Shown here: one piece after another, positions 26,501-37,272 of the stretch
How positions within the stretch are numbered: position 1 is the first letter of the stretch
Layout: each line of letters starts with the position of its first letter
NCBI RefSeq assembly: GCF_026745355.1
Contig: NC_079205.1
Span: forward strand, 60,130,593-60,194,592
Source of the DNA: Beta vulgaris subsp. vulgaris
Lineage: Eukaryota > Streptophyta > Magnoliopsida > Caryophyllales > Amaranthaceae
Direction: 5' to 3'
Length of the DNA stretch: 64,000 nt
Made by a program: the position numbers and the translations under genes
The notes under the pieces: model-generated
What the model was told of the DNA's origin: nothing
Databases searched by the model: none
The model's input: only the letters and a program-made list of their open reading frames with translations

Positions 26501-27754
26501 TATAAATAATATTCATCCGAAAGCGCATATCTGCGATCAATTATCAACCCAACCAACTAGAACATTAGCAACTTAACGGTTGCTAAACATACAATTAGGA
26601 GGTTCAGTCACGATCAACACATTGCTACCAACCAATAGGAGTAATTCACTAAGCTATCCAGGTCTCCAGAATAACATATAAGTACGATTCAATCTATTAC
26701 CTCACTTCATAAATATATAATAATCTATTTCATAAACGATATTAACTTCACACAATAACAAATAGTACTACATGATTGAAAGCATTTAAATCGTTCCACT
26801 ATGCTCTACGAGTTACACAATATTTTACTTCACAGATCATCAACGCCTCAAAAGCAACATTACAACATAAAAATTTAAAAGCTCAATATAACACTCATCT
26901 ACTTGTAATTTATCATCAAATAATCATGATTAAATATATTACCTCAACTCATAAATCTTCCATAAACGCAACAAACAAAGTACCAAATGATTAAAACCAG
27001 TCTAATTAATTATACATGATGCTCGTAATACGAGTTAGGCAATATTTTACTTCATAGATCATCAACGAAACATCACAACACAAAAAATTTAAAAAAAAAA
27101 TCATAAAAACACTTATCTACCTGTAATAGATCATCAAATAAGTATGATTCAATATATTACCTCAACTCATAAATCTTCCATAAACGCAACTTATATATTG
27201 AAAGTACTACATAAATTGAAGCAGTCTAATTAATTATACGTTATGCTCGTAATAACGCAATATTTTACTTTATAGATCATCAACAGCAACAATTCCATGT
27301 GAGTTAACGTTCTAACAGCAAAGATAAAAGAAAAATCTAATAGAAACCTGATCCGCTTATGATAATCATCAATTCACCACCATTACAAAACAATCGAACT
27401 ATCTTCACATTGAATCATACATGATCTGATAAAATCTGAAAGTAGAAAGATTCGAGAGTTACAAAAAAGTAGGTTACCTCGTTTTAAGCGGGAGAAAGCG
27501 GAAGACGTACAATCGGAGGTAGAGGAAGTGAGAGATTGGCGACGGAAATCACGAATCCGGTGAAACCAACGCTTAACGACGGAAGAAACGCGTCCATCGA
27601 CGGCTGAGGAGAGAGAATCTCGGCGACGGTAAAAATGGCGATCGACGGCGACGCGGAAGCGTTGACGGAGCTGAAGCTGCAAGAAGTGAGCATTGGCCTT
27701 TAAAAGATCTCCTCTGTCAATCCAATGGTGATACTGGTATTGATGTCCAACCAT
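23525..27754 (-). CDS. Tafazzin-like phospholipid acyltransferase, seven exons, one exon damaged
   Basis: Exons: 27754-27478, 26475-26357, 26276-26211, 25564 to about 25382 (damaged), 25266-25148, 24445-24340, 24079-23525. Start ATG 27754; stop TAG 23527-23525. Exon 4 begins VSNHVASMDDPL, giving the acyltransferase HX4D motif (HVASMD). Exon 5 has GGWVHIFPEGSRSR, the FPEG substrate-binding motif, and exon 6 has PFVHTGMQEIMPVG. This is the plant tafazzin/NAPE-synthase-like branch of the PlsC acyltransferases, which move acyl chains on lysophospholipids and in mitochondria help remodel cardiolipin. The C-terminal extension of about 185 aa is usual for the plant form. I recall the Arabidopsis homolog as At3g05510, next to the capping-protein gene as here. 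The oddity is in exon 4: after SAFFR the frame meets TGA at 25402-25400, and the expected RGDGIYQK stretch is present only out of frame and shortened. This is either a sequence error or a real lesion. Confidence 0.88.
24585..24979. mobile_element. Possible hAT-like MITE in an acyltransferase intron
   Basis: The left end GGCCCTTTTTGGCAATTAAA and the reversed right end GGGGGCGTTTGATTGAGAG resemble the loosely conserved G-rich ends of hAT-type MITEs, and the interior is non-coding. It lies between exons 5 and 6. No target duplication is visible, so the call is weak. Confidence 0.3.
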
Positions 27755-28077
27755 TTTTAGTGCAGAAGGAGGAGAGAGAAAGTGAGGTTGGGAATTTAAG
27801 AGGAGAGAGAAAGAAAGAGCGACGGAGAAGAAGGGGAGTTCGAGGGTTTAGGGTGTCCGAGGAAAGAATGATGTGGAAGTGTGCTAAATTGCGCAGGGAG
27901 AAGTACATTTAAGTCGTGCGCACGATAATGGATTTGGATAAGGGAAAGTCGGTCTAGAGGTTGGTGGGACCCGCAAGAAAAGTATGTGGGTTGGTCTTAA
28001 TTTTTTTTTAAAAAAAAAATTGTTTTTTTCTTTATCCATATGAGCCAGTACAAAGTACAAAGAAGGGGAGGGAGGAT
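27755..28077. other. Promoter region of the acyltransferase gene, ending at the retrotransposon
   Basis: About 320 bp between the acyltransferase start codon and the LTR retrotransposon. It presumably holds the 5' leader and core promoter; I see no clear TATA box. The final bases before 28078 are the left piece of the tRNA-like SINE remnant that the retrotransposon split. Confidence 0.5.
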
Positions 28078-28662
28078 TGATATGTCTATTTTATATAGAA
28101 TTTTACCCCCATTTCTCATGGATTATTGGTGTTAATTGCGCTCTTCGGAGCCCTTTTTAGTACTAATGTGTGTCTTGTAGTGTTGTTGTGTTCTCAGATT
28201 GATTTTTGTAGGAATAACCTATTTTCGGTGCATTTCCTAATCTTTGAGATCGCTACATGAGACAAGAAGTCGGGACGTGCAAAAATCTCACATCGAGCCC
28301 AAAAATCTGGCAACCGCCCGACCGGGCATAATCCGCCCCAGTGGTCGGGCGATTCTTACTTAGTCAGAATTCAGATGCTGAAACTCCAAGTGAAATTGCT
28401 CCCGCGCCCGACCGGGCGAAATCCGCCCGGGTGGTCGGGCGTACCTTACTTAGCGCATTTTCAGAAAAGTTAAGCTGCCAGGCAAACTTAACATGCGGGC
28501 CCGACCGGGCGAAATCCGCCCGGGCGGTCGGGCGAGGCGAATGAAGACCTGTTGAAAAGCGCCCGGCCAGGCGCGACGAAGGAAAATGACACCTGACGAC
28601 TGCCCGACCGGGCGAAATCCGCCCGACCGGTCGGGCGAGACGAATTTTTGAGCATTTTAAGC
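28078..28662 (+). repeat. 5' LTR, truncated: only the left ~585 bp of ~1509 bp
   Basis: It matches the start of the 3' LTR (37273 onward) up to the GCGCGTGT block near 28662, then the similarity ends. The missing part includes the TATAAATA-type promoter and everything downstream. Four GC-rich hairpin units lie inside it. Because the promoter half is gone, this copy is unlikely to drive transcription of the element. Confidence 0.88.
28316..28636. repeat. Four GC-rich 35-bp hairpin units in the 5' LTR
   Basis: Units at 28316-28350, 28406-28440, 28499-28533 and 28602-28636. Each begins GCCCGACCGGGC and ends GGTCGGGC, so an 8-bp outer stem can pair. Inside, GGGCG-AAATC-CGCCC forms a second 5-bp stem. 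Spacing between starts is 90-103 bp. A fifth, shorter GC element (GCCCGGCCAGGCGC) sits near 28561. The same set recurs in the 3' LTR (about 37505-37813), and two further units lie at 33726-33761 and 33823-33857. Confidence 0.85.
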
Positions 28663-28757
28663 GCGTGTCGCGCACCTATCAAAAGTAATTACCTAACCAA
28701 CTACCCAACTATGTAGCAGAGCAAGTCAGTTAGTCCCCGGCAACCGCTGCCAATCAT
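28663..28757 (-). repeat. Inverted copy of the LTR end plus inverted primer-binding-site-like sequence
   Basis: 28663-28729 is the exact reverse complement of 38709-38775, near the end of the 3' LTR (67 bp). It is followed by TCCCCGGCAACCGCTGCCA, which resembles the 3' end of plant tRNA-Asp. Its reverse complement is therefore close to the tRNA-Asp primer binding site used by Athila/Tat elements. The junction with the 5' LTR lies at the shared sequence GCGTGT(C/T)GCGC. The last part also reads in frame into gag (…AANHFELKP), so the PBS resemblance and the gag reading overlap. Confidence 0.72.
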
Positions 28758-29838
28758 TTTGAGCTCAAGCCACAATTCATCCAGTTTATCTCACAGGATT
28801 CCTATGCGGGAACACCCAAAGAGAGCCCTACTGATCATTTGGCTAATTTTTTAGAAAAATGCAATACTTTGAAATTAACTAATGTTTCTGACGATTTAAT
28901 TCGGTATTGTGCTTTTCCCTTCTCTCTCAGGGACGAAGCAAAGGAATGGTTTAAGGAAGAAGAAGTGAGGAAGATTGCCACATGGCCAGAACTGAAGAAG
29001 GCTTTCCTTTACAAATTCTTCCCTCCTATGAGAACTTCCAAGTTCAGAAACGAGATATCTGGCTTTCAACAACATGAATTGGAGTCTCTCTACGAAGCAT
29101 GGCAGAGATACAAGGCTTTGGAAAGGCAGTGTCCGCACCACGGCATTCCTGAGTGGTTGTTGATTCAGACATTCTACAATGGTCTGAAGCATGAAGTTCG
29201 AAGTTCTATTGATGCCGCATCTGGCGGTACTTTCATGGCAAAAACTCCAGAAGCCGCGAAGACATTGTTGGATGATATGGCTGCCAACAATTACCTGAAT
29301 GACTGGGTATATCTCGTGGAGCCCCTAAAAAGGGAGGTAAGTATGAGGTTGATGCTATTGCTACCTTAACTAACACTGTGAAGTTTTGGCAGCTAAAGTT
29401 GATCAGTTGAGTAGCGGACCAGTAGCGCCTATTTGTGTGATTTGTGAAGTGCAAGGTCACTCCTTTACTGAGTGTCAATATAATAATATGGGAGCAGGAA
29501 CTGAGCATGTCAATGCCCTCCTAAACACAAACACAAGGCCACAAAATAACCCATACTCAAACACATTTAACCCAGGTTGGAAGCATCACCCAAATTTCTC
29601 TTACAAAAATAACCAACCTCAACCTCCACACACCAACTACTCTCAGCCACCTGGTTTCCAACAAAGACCACCATTCAACCCTTCATCATCATCCTCTCGA
29701 CCCAATCTTGAGACTATCATGGAGAATTTAGCTTCCTCTCAGGCTAAGCAAGTTGAATACCAAGCCAAGCAGAATGACTTTTTCAACAACTCTCTCCAAC
29801 AAATCACTGCTCATAATAAATTGATGAGAGTCAGATGA
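28738..29838 (+). pseudogene. Athila-type gag, N-terminus missing, frameshifted
   Basis: The frame opens right after the inverted LTR piece (AANHFELKPQFIQF) and runs through a retrotransposon gag domain (FPFSLRDEAKEWF, FYNGLKHEVR) to about 29369. It then shifts and continues to 29838. The second part carries a zinc knuckle, CVICEVQGHSFTEC (CX2CX4HX4C), for RNA packaging. The usual start codon and N-terminal region are absent because the 5' leader was lost in the rearrangement. It cannot yield an intact capsid protein. Confidence 0.85.
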
Positions 29839-30713
29839 CCCAACTAGCCCAACAAATAAGCCACCTCTCTAAACCTTCAGGCCAACTTCCTGGGCAAACT
29901 GAACCAAATCCCAAAGGGCATATCAATGCCATTTCATTGAGGAGCGGTAAGGAATTGCAAGAGCCTACAAGGAGGATAACTGAGCACCACAACACTGCAA
30001 AAGAGGTTATAGAGTTGAGTGAGGAAGTCCAAGAGAAGACGGGTTTGGAAGATGAAGCTAAGAAGCCTGAGAAGGAGGAGCCCACTGTCGTTCCTATTAA
30101 ACCATACAAGCCACCTGTTCCGTTCCCTCAAAGATTGGCACAGGCAAAACTCGAAAAGAAATATGGGAAGTTCCTTGACATTCTGAAGAAGTTACACATC
30201 AACATACCCTTCTTGGATGCCATATCTGAGATGCCTTCCTACGCTAAGTTTTTGAAAGACATGCTCTCTAACAAACGAAAAATTGAAGAAAATGTCACTG
30301 TTTCACTAACTGCTGAGTGTAGTGCTATTTTGCAGAATAAGCTTCCAGAAAAGCTAGGAGATCCGGGCAGCTATTCCATTCCTGTCAAGCTTGGAGACAT
30401 TGCTATCAAGAATGCTATGTGCGATCTTGGGGCTAGTGTTAGTCTCATGTCGTTATCTATCTGCAAGCAACTCAACATGGGCGAACTAAAACCCACACGC
30501 ATCTCTCTACAACTAGCTGACAGGACTGTGAAGTTTCCACTTGGTATACTTGAAGATGTTCCTCTTCGAGTGGGTAAATTCTTTATTCCTTGTGATTTTG
30601 TCGTCATGGAGATGAAGGAAGATGCACAAGTTCCCATAATTCTTGGAAGACCTTTTTTGGCCACTGCTGGAGCCATTATTGACATGAAAAGGGTAAAATC
30701 ACTTTTGAAGTAG
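29835..30713 (+). pseudogene. Retrotransposon gag-pol linker and aspartic protease
   Basis: The frame follows gag with a short overlap and an offset. It starts with a Lys/Glu-rich linker and ends in a retropepsin-like domain with the catalytic motif DLGASVSLMS and the later VPIILGRPFLATAGAIIDM. In Ty3/Gypsy elements this protease cuts the gag-pol polyprotein. A frame break after 30713 separates it from the reverse transcriptase. Confidence 0.85.
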
Positions 30714-30841
30714 GTGATGAAAAGATGGAGTACACACTCACAAACTCCATGACTTCTCCTTCTATGGGAGAAACTGTTTATAGAGTGGATGCTCTTGATG
30801 AGGTGATAGAAGCAGAGGCTTTCAATCTGCAATTGGATGAT

Positions 30842-32210
30842 TCGCTACAAACGTCTTGATGGGTAGTGCTGATGAGGAAGATTGGGAGACTAAGGAATAC
30901 AAGAGACTTCTAGAGGAGACACGAGCCACTGAAGAAGCTGAAGAGACTTCTCAGATAGTAAGTGGGTTAGCCCTGTTCAAGTAGTCCCTAAGAAAGGAGG
31001 TATGACCGTTGTCAAGAATGATAAGGGTGAGCAAGTTCCTACTAGGACTGTGACAGGGTGGCGCATGTGTATTGATTATAGACGATTGAATAAGGCCACC
31101 CAAGGATCATTTTCCCCTCCCTTCATTGATCAAATGTTAGAAGACTGGCAAAACATCCTTTTTCTGTTGGTTGGATGGATACTCTGGTTTTTTCCAAATT
31201 CCTATTCATCCAAGTGACCAGGAAAAGACTACGTTCACATGTCCTTATGGCACCTTTGCATATCGAAGGATGCCATTTGGCCTGTGTAATGCTCCTGCCA
31301 CTTTTCAGCGTTGCATGATGGCAATTTTTTCCAGTCTTATTGAGAACTCTATGGAAGTATTTATGGATGACTTCTCCGTCTATGGAACATCTTTTGACGT
31401 TTGTCTTGCTAATTTACAAAAGGTGCTCCATAGATGCAAAAAGTTAATTTGATTCTCAACTGGGAAAAAGTCATTTTATGGTGCAACAAGGAGTCGTTCT
31501 GGGTCATATTGTTTCTCATCGGGGCATTGAAGTCGACAAAGCAAAAATAGAGGTCATTGAGCGTTTACCACCTCTAACTCTGTCAAAGGAGTAAGGAGCT
31601 TTCTTGGTCATGCGGGATTCTATCGCCGTTCATAAAAGATTTTTCCAAAATTGCTCGACCTCTAACTGAGCTTTTAGGCAAAGATGTCCCTTTTGTGTTT
31701 ACTGATGCTTGTACTGAGGCTTTTCACAGGTTAAAAGCGGCTCTTATTTCTGCTCCTATAATTCAATCGCCTGACTGGAATCTCCCTTTCGAGATTATGT
31801 GCGATGCTAGTGACTACGCAGTGGGAGCAGTATTGGGTCAGAGGGAGGATGGTAAACTGCATGCCATCTACTATACAAGCAAGACTCTTACTCCGGCCCA
31901 GATGAATATGCCACAACTGAGAAGGAACTGTTGCAGTGGTGTATGCGATGGAGAAATTTCGGTCCTATCTGGTGGGGTCGAAGGTGATAATTCACACTGA
32001 TCATGCGGCTCTTAAATATTTGATGAGCAAGAAGGATGCTAAGCCCCGTTTGATTCGGTGGATTTTGTTGTTACAAGAGTTTGACTTGGAGATTCGAGAC
32101 AAGAAGGGTTTGAGAATGTTGTTGCAGATCACCTTTCTCGAATTGTTCTGGATGCTGAGGGTGATGAGGCTCTACCAATTGATGATACTTTTCCTGATGA
32201 GCAGCTTCTA
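30842..32210 (+). pseudogene. Reverse transcriptase and RNase H, broken by several frameshifts
   Basis: In three or more frames one can follow RT blocks WRMCIDYRRLNKAT, DGYSGFFQIPIHPSDQ, RMPFGLCNAPATFQRCM and the catalytic FMDDFSVYG, then RNase H with MCDASDYAVGAVLGQRED. Order and motifs are those of Ty3/Gypsy pol. Breaks lie near 31190, 31450, 31640, 31920 and 32120, mostly single-base. No active enzyme can be made from this copy. Confidence 0.85.
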
Positions 32211-33515
32211 GCTTTAGCCACTGCAGAGATCCCATGGTATGCTGACATAGCCAACTATTTGGCTAGTGACACTATTCCTCATGGTATTCATCGCAACAAA
32301 AGAAGAAATTTGTTAAAGATGTGAGGAGGTATTTTTGGGATGATCTCTTCCTTTACAAGTCTTGTGCGGTGGGGTGATTAGAAGGTGTATTCCTGGAAAT
32401 GAGGTATCCTCTATTATATCTCATTGTCATGATTTCCTTGTGGAGGCCATGCTAGTACTAATAAAACTGCAGCGAAAATTCTTCAATGTGGTTTTTATTG
32501 GCCTACTTTGTTCAAGGATGTTCATCATTATGTGCATTCTTGTGATCGCTGTCAAAGAACGGGAAATCTTTCCCGTCGGAATGAGATGCCTCTTAACGCT
32601 ATTCTTGAAGTGGAGTATTTGATGTGTGGGGTGTAGACTTCATGGGTCCGTTCCTTCTTCTTATGGGAAAAGTATATTCTGGTTGCTGTGGACTATGTCT
32701 CCAAATGGGTGGAGGCTCTTGCTTCTCCAACTAATGATGCTCGTGTGGTTAGTAATTTTCAAGAAAACTATTTTTCCTCGCTTTGGCATTCCACGGGTTT
32801 TGATTAGTGATGGAGGTAAGCATTTTCTGGAGAATAAATTTGAAGCTATGCTTAAGAAGTATGGGGTGCATCATAGAGTGGGACTTTCATATCATCCCCA
32901 AACTAGTGGACAAGTGGAGGTTTCCAACCGTGAGATCAAAACTATCCTAGAGAAGACGGTTGCACGAACACGAAAAATTGGGCTGCTAAACTTGATGATG
33001 CATTATGGGCTTACAGGACAGCATTCAAGACCCCCATAGGTACCACACCATATCGTCTTGTTTATGGGAAAGCATGTCATCTCCCTGTTGAGTTAGAGCA
33101 TCGTGCATTTTGGGCTATTAAGAGCCTCAATTTCGACTCTCACACGGTGGGCGAGAAGAGACTCCTTCAACTTGCTGAGCTTGATGAGCTTCGTCTGGAT
33201 GCTTATGAGAGTTCTAGATTGTACAAGGAGAAGACTAAGAGATGGCATGACAAGGGAATTGTGCGCCGCGAGTTCAAGGAAGGGGACTTGGTTCTTCTTT
33301 TTAATTCTCGTCTGAAGCTATTTCCTGGTAAACTTCGTTCGCGGTGGTCCGGTCCATTCAAGGTCTACAAGGTTTTTCCTTATGGTTCAGTGGAGCTTTG
33401 GAACCGGCAAGGAGACACTTTCAAAGTCAATGGCCACCGATTGAAGCATTACCGAGCTGGAGATCCCACTGCGGAGCAAGTTGACATCATACTCTCCATC
33501 CCTTCACCTGAGTGA
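32211..33515 (+). pseudogene. Integrase and C-terminal tail, frameshifted
   Basis: Remnants of the zinc-binding region (around 32420-32560), then the DDE core with the recognisable segments [15 protein letters not shown] and [18 protein letters not shown], then the tail region with [15 protein letters not shown]. The frame changes near 32620, 32750, 33000 and 33150. The last stretch, 33147-33515, is open and ends in a stop. Confidence 0.83.
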
Positions 33516-34244
33516 TACAAGAGGAGGTCGAGCTAATGACCTTAAAAACTAGCGCTTATTGGGAGGCCACCCAATTCCTACTTTTTCATTTCTTTTTCTT
33601 TTGATTTGATTTGATTTATTTTTCTCTTATTATTTATTTATTTTTTTATTTTATTTTTGGGTGATTTGCAAAAAAAAAAAAAAAAAAACGGACTAAAGCG
33701 GAACAAAATTATGTGCACTGGGAACCGCCCGGGCGGTCGGGCGAAATCCGCCCGGTCGGGCGCGCAAGCACAAATCCAAGAGCGAAATTCAGAAAACACG
33801 AAAAAACTAAGGAAGAATTCTCGCCCGAGCGGTCGGGCGAAACCCGCCCGGTCGGGCGAGCGCAGATTCTCGAGTAAAACCCACGATTTTTTTTTTTTCC
33901 TTATCTCTTTAAACCCCATCTAACTTCATCTTCTTCCTCTCACTCTTTCTCTCTCCTCTCAAACCCTAACCCCAATTCTCTCTTTCCTCACCATCTCCAC
34001 TCTCAAATTCCTTCAAAATTTCTAATCTTTTACTCATCCTCACCAATTTCCCCGTCTTACTTACAAACTTTTCCCCCTCACTCTCTCTCCTCTTCCTCCT
34101 TCTCACTCCTCCTTTTTGGGTTTTTCTTGAGTAAAGGTTTGATTTTTATGGTGATTTTTGCTAGATTAACCTTGAAAATTGCGTTTTTCAACTTTATAGT
34201 GCATTATGAGATGAATTCCTTCAAATTTTTGTGAAATTCTCAAT
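33516..34244 (+). other. Non-coding spacer after pol, with two more GC hairpins
   Basis: Contains a T-rich block, an 18-base A run near 33670, the GC-rich hairpin units 33726-33761 and 33823-33857, and a long CT-rich tract (33930-34110). It separates integrase from the downstream ORF, as the leader of a spliced second transcript would in Athila-type elements; I cannot confirm splice sites. Confidence 0.6.
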
Positions 34245-35700
34245 TTGTCCACCATTGCTCTGTTTTTGCAGGTTTTCATCATCTCTAATGGCGGGTCGTC
34301 GAGGTACACGTGGCTCTCACCTACTGCAATTGAGGTAGATCCTGACTTTCCTCATATAATTTTCAAGGATGAGGCTCAAAAGGTGCGTTTTCAAAAACTT
34401 AAGCACCGTATGATTGCCCCCACCCGATTTGTTCATAGTGACCTCTTGCATGTTTTGGGTATTGCTGAAATTACCCGCACATTATTTGTTGGAATGGGAA
34501 TAGAACAATTCCTCACCTTGTACCATGGCACATATGCAGACCTGACCCTAGAATTTCTAAGTTCCTTAGAGATTCGAAAACACGCTCAAAATGACCATGT
34601 CCTGTATTTTCGCATTTCCAATGTGGATAGGAGACTGACCCTCCGTCAATTTGCACAGCTATTTGGTATGACCGTTAGGGGGGAAAGGAAGAAACCAGAG
34701 ACATTTCTGCTAGGCCAACTCTGGGAAGCCCTCACTGGCGTTAGACCACCCAACTGTCAGCATTTACAGATTAAGTCGGTCCATCATCCTAGCATTCGAT
34801 TCCTGTTAAAATTCTTGGGGAATACTATCTTTGGGCGGTGGGAACCCAACACCTCTAGGACTGAGGAACTAAGTGCTCTTGGCACTTATCTGTGGCCCGT
34901 CACCATGCCTATGCAGTTTGATCTTGCGTATGCATTTATGCATCATCTGCATAAGATTTTACGACTTACCCCACTTTTGAGGAGGACGGCAGTGTCCGTT
35001 CCTCCGTACCTATTGTCATTGGGGACTAGTCACCCACATCGCCTGTCATTTCGGCCATGTTGAGATTCGGGCCAATGCTGTTCCGGGGCCTTCTTACCTT
35101 GACCTTGACCACTTCTTATGCGCCCGGTATATTGTCCCTAGTGGTCGGAATTATAGGTGGATGATTGCCGCTAACCAGTCTATACTTCTTCTAGACCCCA
35201 CCTTAGCCCAGCCGCTTATAGAGGATGACCACACAGGGAATGCCGCTCTACCTACCTATCTCCTTCCTGTTGGAGATGCGGCCCACCACTGATGGTCCCG
35301 TACCTGAGCCTCCACACGTCTACCGTAGGCGAGAGGCCGATTCCTTATGCCCTCTTCCTTCATGCCTCCTCCTCTACCCAACCCCCTCCCCCTACTGCTG
35401 ACTTTGAGGGGATGATGAGTGTGTTGCAGCGTATGGAACTGAATATGACTGCAATCAAGCTCTATAGCGCTAGAGCGCCGCGTAGACACCATCTACGATG
35501 ATCAACGCCTTGCTATGTTCCCTATGTATGATGATTATTGCAGGCTTGGTACGATCGCACAGGCGGGTCCCCACCCTAGTTGGTACACCTGGAACCCCGC
35601 CTATGGTGGAGCTGGAGGGAGTGGCAGGCACCGGTACTCAGGATCCTGCTGCTGATGATTCTGATTCCGATTCTATGGCCGACTGAGGGTCGTGTTCCTT
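34245..35700 (+). pseudogene. Athila-type third ORF (env-like position), decayed
   Basis: Open from 34245 to 35063, then broken into short frames up to about 35700. It reads FLSSLEIRKHAQND, DRRLTLRQFAQLFGM and GQLWEALTGVRPPN, which resemble the plant-transposon/ATHILA ORF proteins found between pol and the 3' LTR. The position is that of the env-like gene of Athila elements, but I see no clear signal peptide or membrane segment. Its function in the family is not established. Confidence 0.7.
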
Positions 35701-37257
35701 GCCTTCTCCTTGTTGCAATGCGGACATTGCCAAGTTCAGCTTGGGGGAGGATCTTCAGTGCACATATGGTATCTTCTATCACTTCTTAGGTAGTTTACAG
35801 CTTTTGTAGTTCAGTTTAGCATTGTTTTCTTTGTGTGTTTGGTGTGTTTTGTGTGTTAAAAAAAAAAAAAAAAGAAAAAAAAAAGAAAAAAAAAAAAAAA
35901 GAAAAATCAAAGTCAAGGTTGAATAGTTGTTTCCCTGTGCCCCATGCTTCATAATGCTGTTTTGACTTTGGATTGTTGATGGACACGAAACAATGATTGA
36001 TCACCAAGGCATGGCATAACTGTACTTAGATCTATGATAAGAATCAAGATTGTGGCACTCTATATGTCCTGCAAGCATGTTTAGGCTTAACTGTGAGCTT
36101 CTGTGCCTTAACGTCATGCTTTTCTTGTGTGTATGCCCACTTCATAAGGGATGCTAGAACTTGTGTTTTCTCTCCATTGATGCATTAGTTATACAATGTC
36201 TAAACAAAAATGATTATGACTCACGTAGGAATTTGCACCAAAAGACCAAATGACCTTCCCTGCATTCATTTCCCCTAGTTAACCACTCTGAGCTGAGCCT
36301 GTTTCTTTTGACAACTACATTATGAGCTCCTCATTTTTCCAAAAATACGTCTCTTTACCATTGGTAGTGAAGTATTTAGGAATTTTTGGTTGATTAACTT
36401 GTGGATTATGAAATTGGTTGTTGGTATGAATGAAAAGATTGCAAGAAAGAGAACAAATATGATTGATTACATGTGCAAAAGAAATTCTTCTCTATCCTCA
36501 TTAGCTAGTAGCTAAAGTAGAGAACTCCTAAAAACATGACAAGTAAGATTTCCAAGAGCAATTATGAAAATCAAATTGAAAAAAAAAAAAAAAAAAATTC
36601 TAAGAGAGAGATCTCATTTGAATTATGTCATATTGGAAGTCATTACTTGGGTTATATGAAGAATAAAGGAGGTGAGATGAAAGAAAAATGGGTCATAGTT
36701 GTGTTGCAATTTATTTGATGTGTGGGATGTTCGTTCAAAAGTTGTAGTAATACTTCACTACCTTAAGCACCACATTCCCAAATATATGCCACACCTACCA
36801 CCTTAAGCCCCATTACAACCTTAATTGAGTCATATGATTTGTTTGCATGTATAACTACCTGATGTGGAGAGATGATACAAGCCTATGGACTAACTTGGTG
36901 AAGTGGAGCAATTGAGCGCCATATATCACCCTTCAAACACACGAGTGTGAGAGTAGGGACGGGTACTGGGGATGGAAAGAAGCAGTCATTTTAACTGCTT
37001 GGAGAGTGCTTTACAAATGAGTGGTGAGTCCCCTTGTGAGATCCTTCTCATTGATTTGCAGCGCATATTTAGTGGCCTCTCATTGATTCTTATCCCTGAT
37101 TGGTATTTGTTTTTGTCGAACCTTATCGATTATGACTTGTGGTGTGTTTGGATTCGATCTATTGTCATTTCAAGAATTTTATGATGGGGTGAAACTACTA
37201 TTGATGCTTTGAACTGTTGATTTTCAGACAGGTTTTGCTTAGGGGCAAGCAAAAGTC
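35701..37257 (+). other. Non-coding 3' internal region of the retrotransposon
   Basis: Contains an A-rich block of about 47 bases interrupted by single G residues (35858-35905) and a second A run near 36578. It ends at the polypurine tract. No protein is recognised. Confidence 0.65.
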
Positions 37258-37272
37258 TAGCTTGGGGGAGTT
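37258..37272 (+). other. Polypurine tract before the 3' LTR
   Basis: The sequence TAGCTTGGGGGAGTT directly abuts the LTR start TGATATGTC. A GCTTGGGGGAG-like tract here primes plus-strand DNA synthesis in Athila/Tat elements. Confidence 0.82.

Noticed and set aside
28341..28682. Several overlapping Arg/Gly/Pro-rich open frames in the LTR
   Set aside because: They arise from the GC-rich hairpin repeats, appear on both strands, and match the same region of the other LTR with frameshifts.
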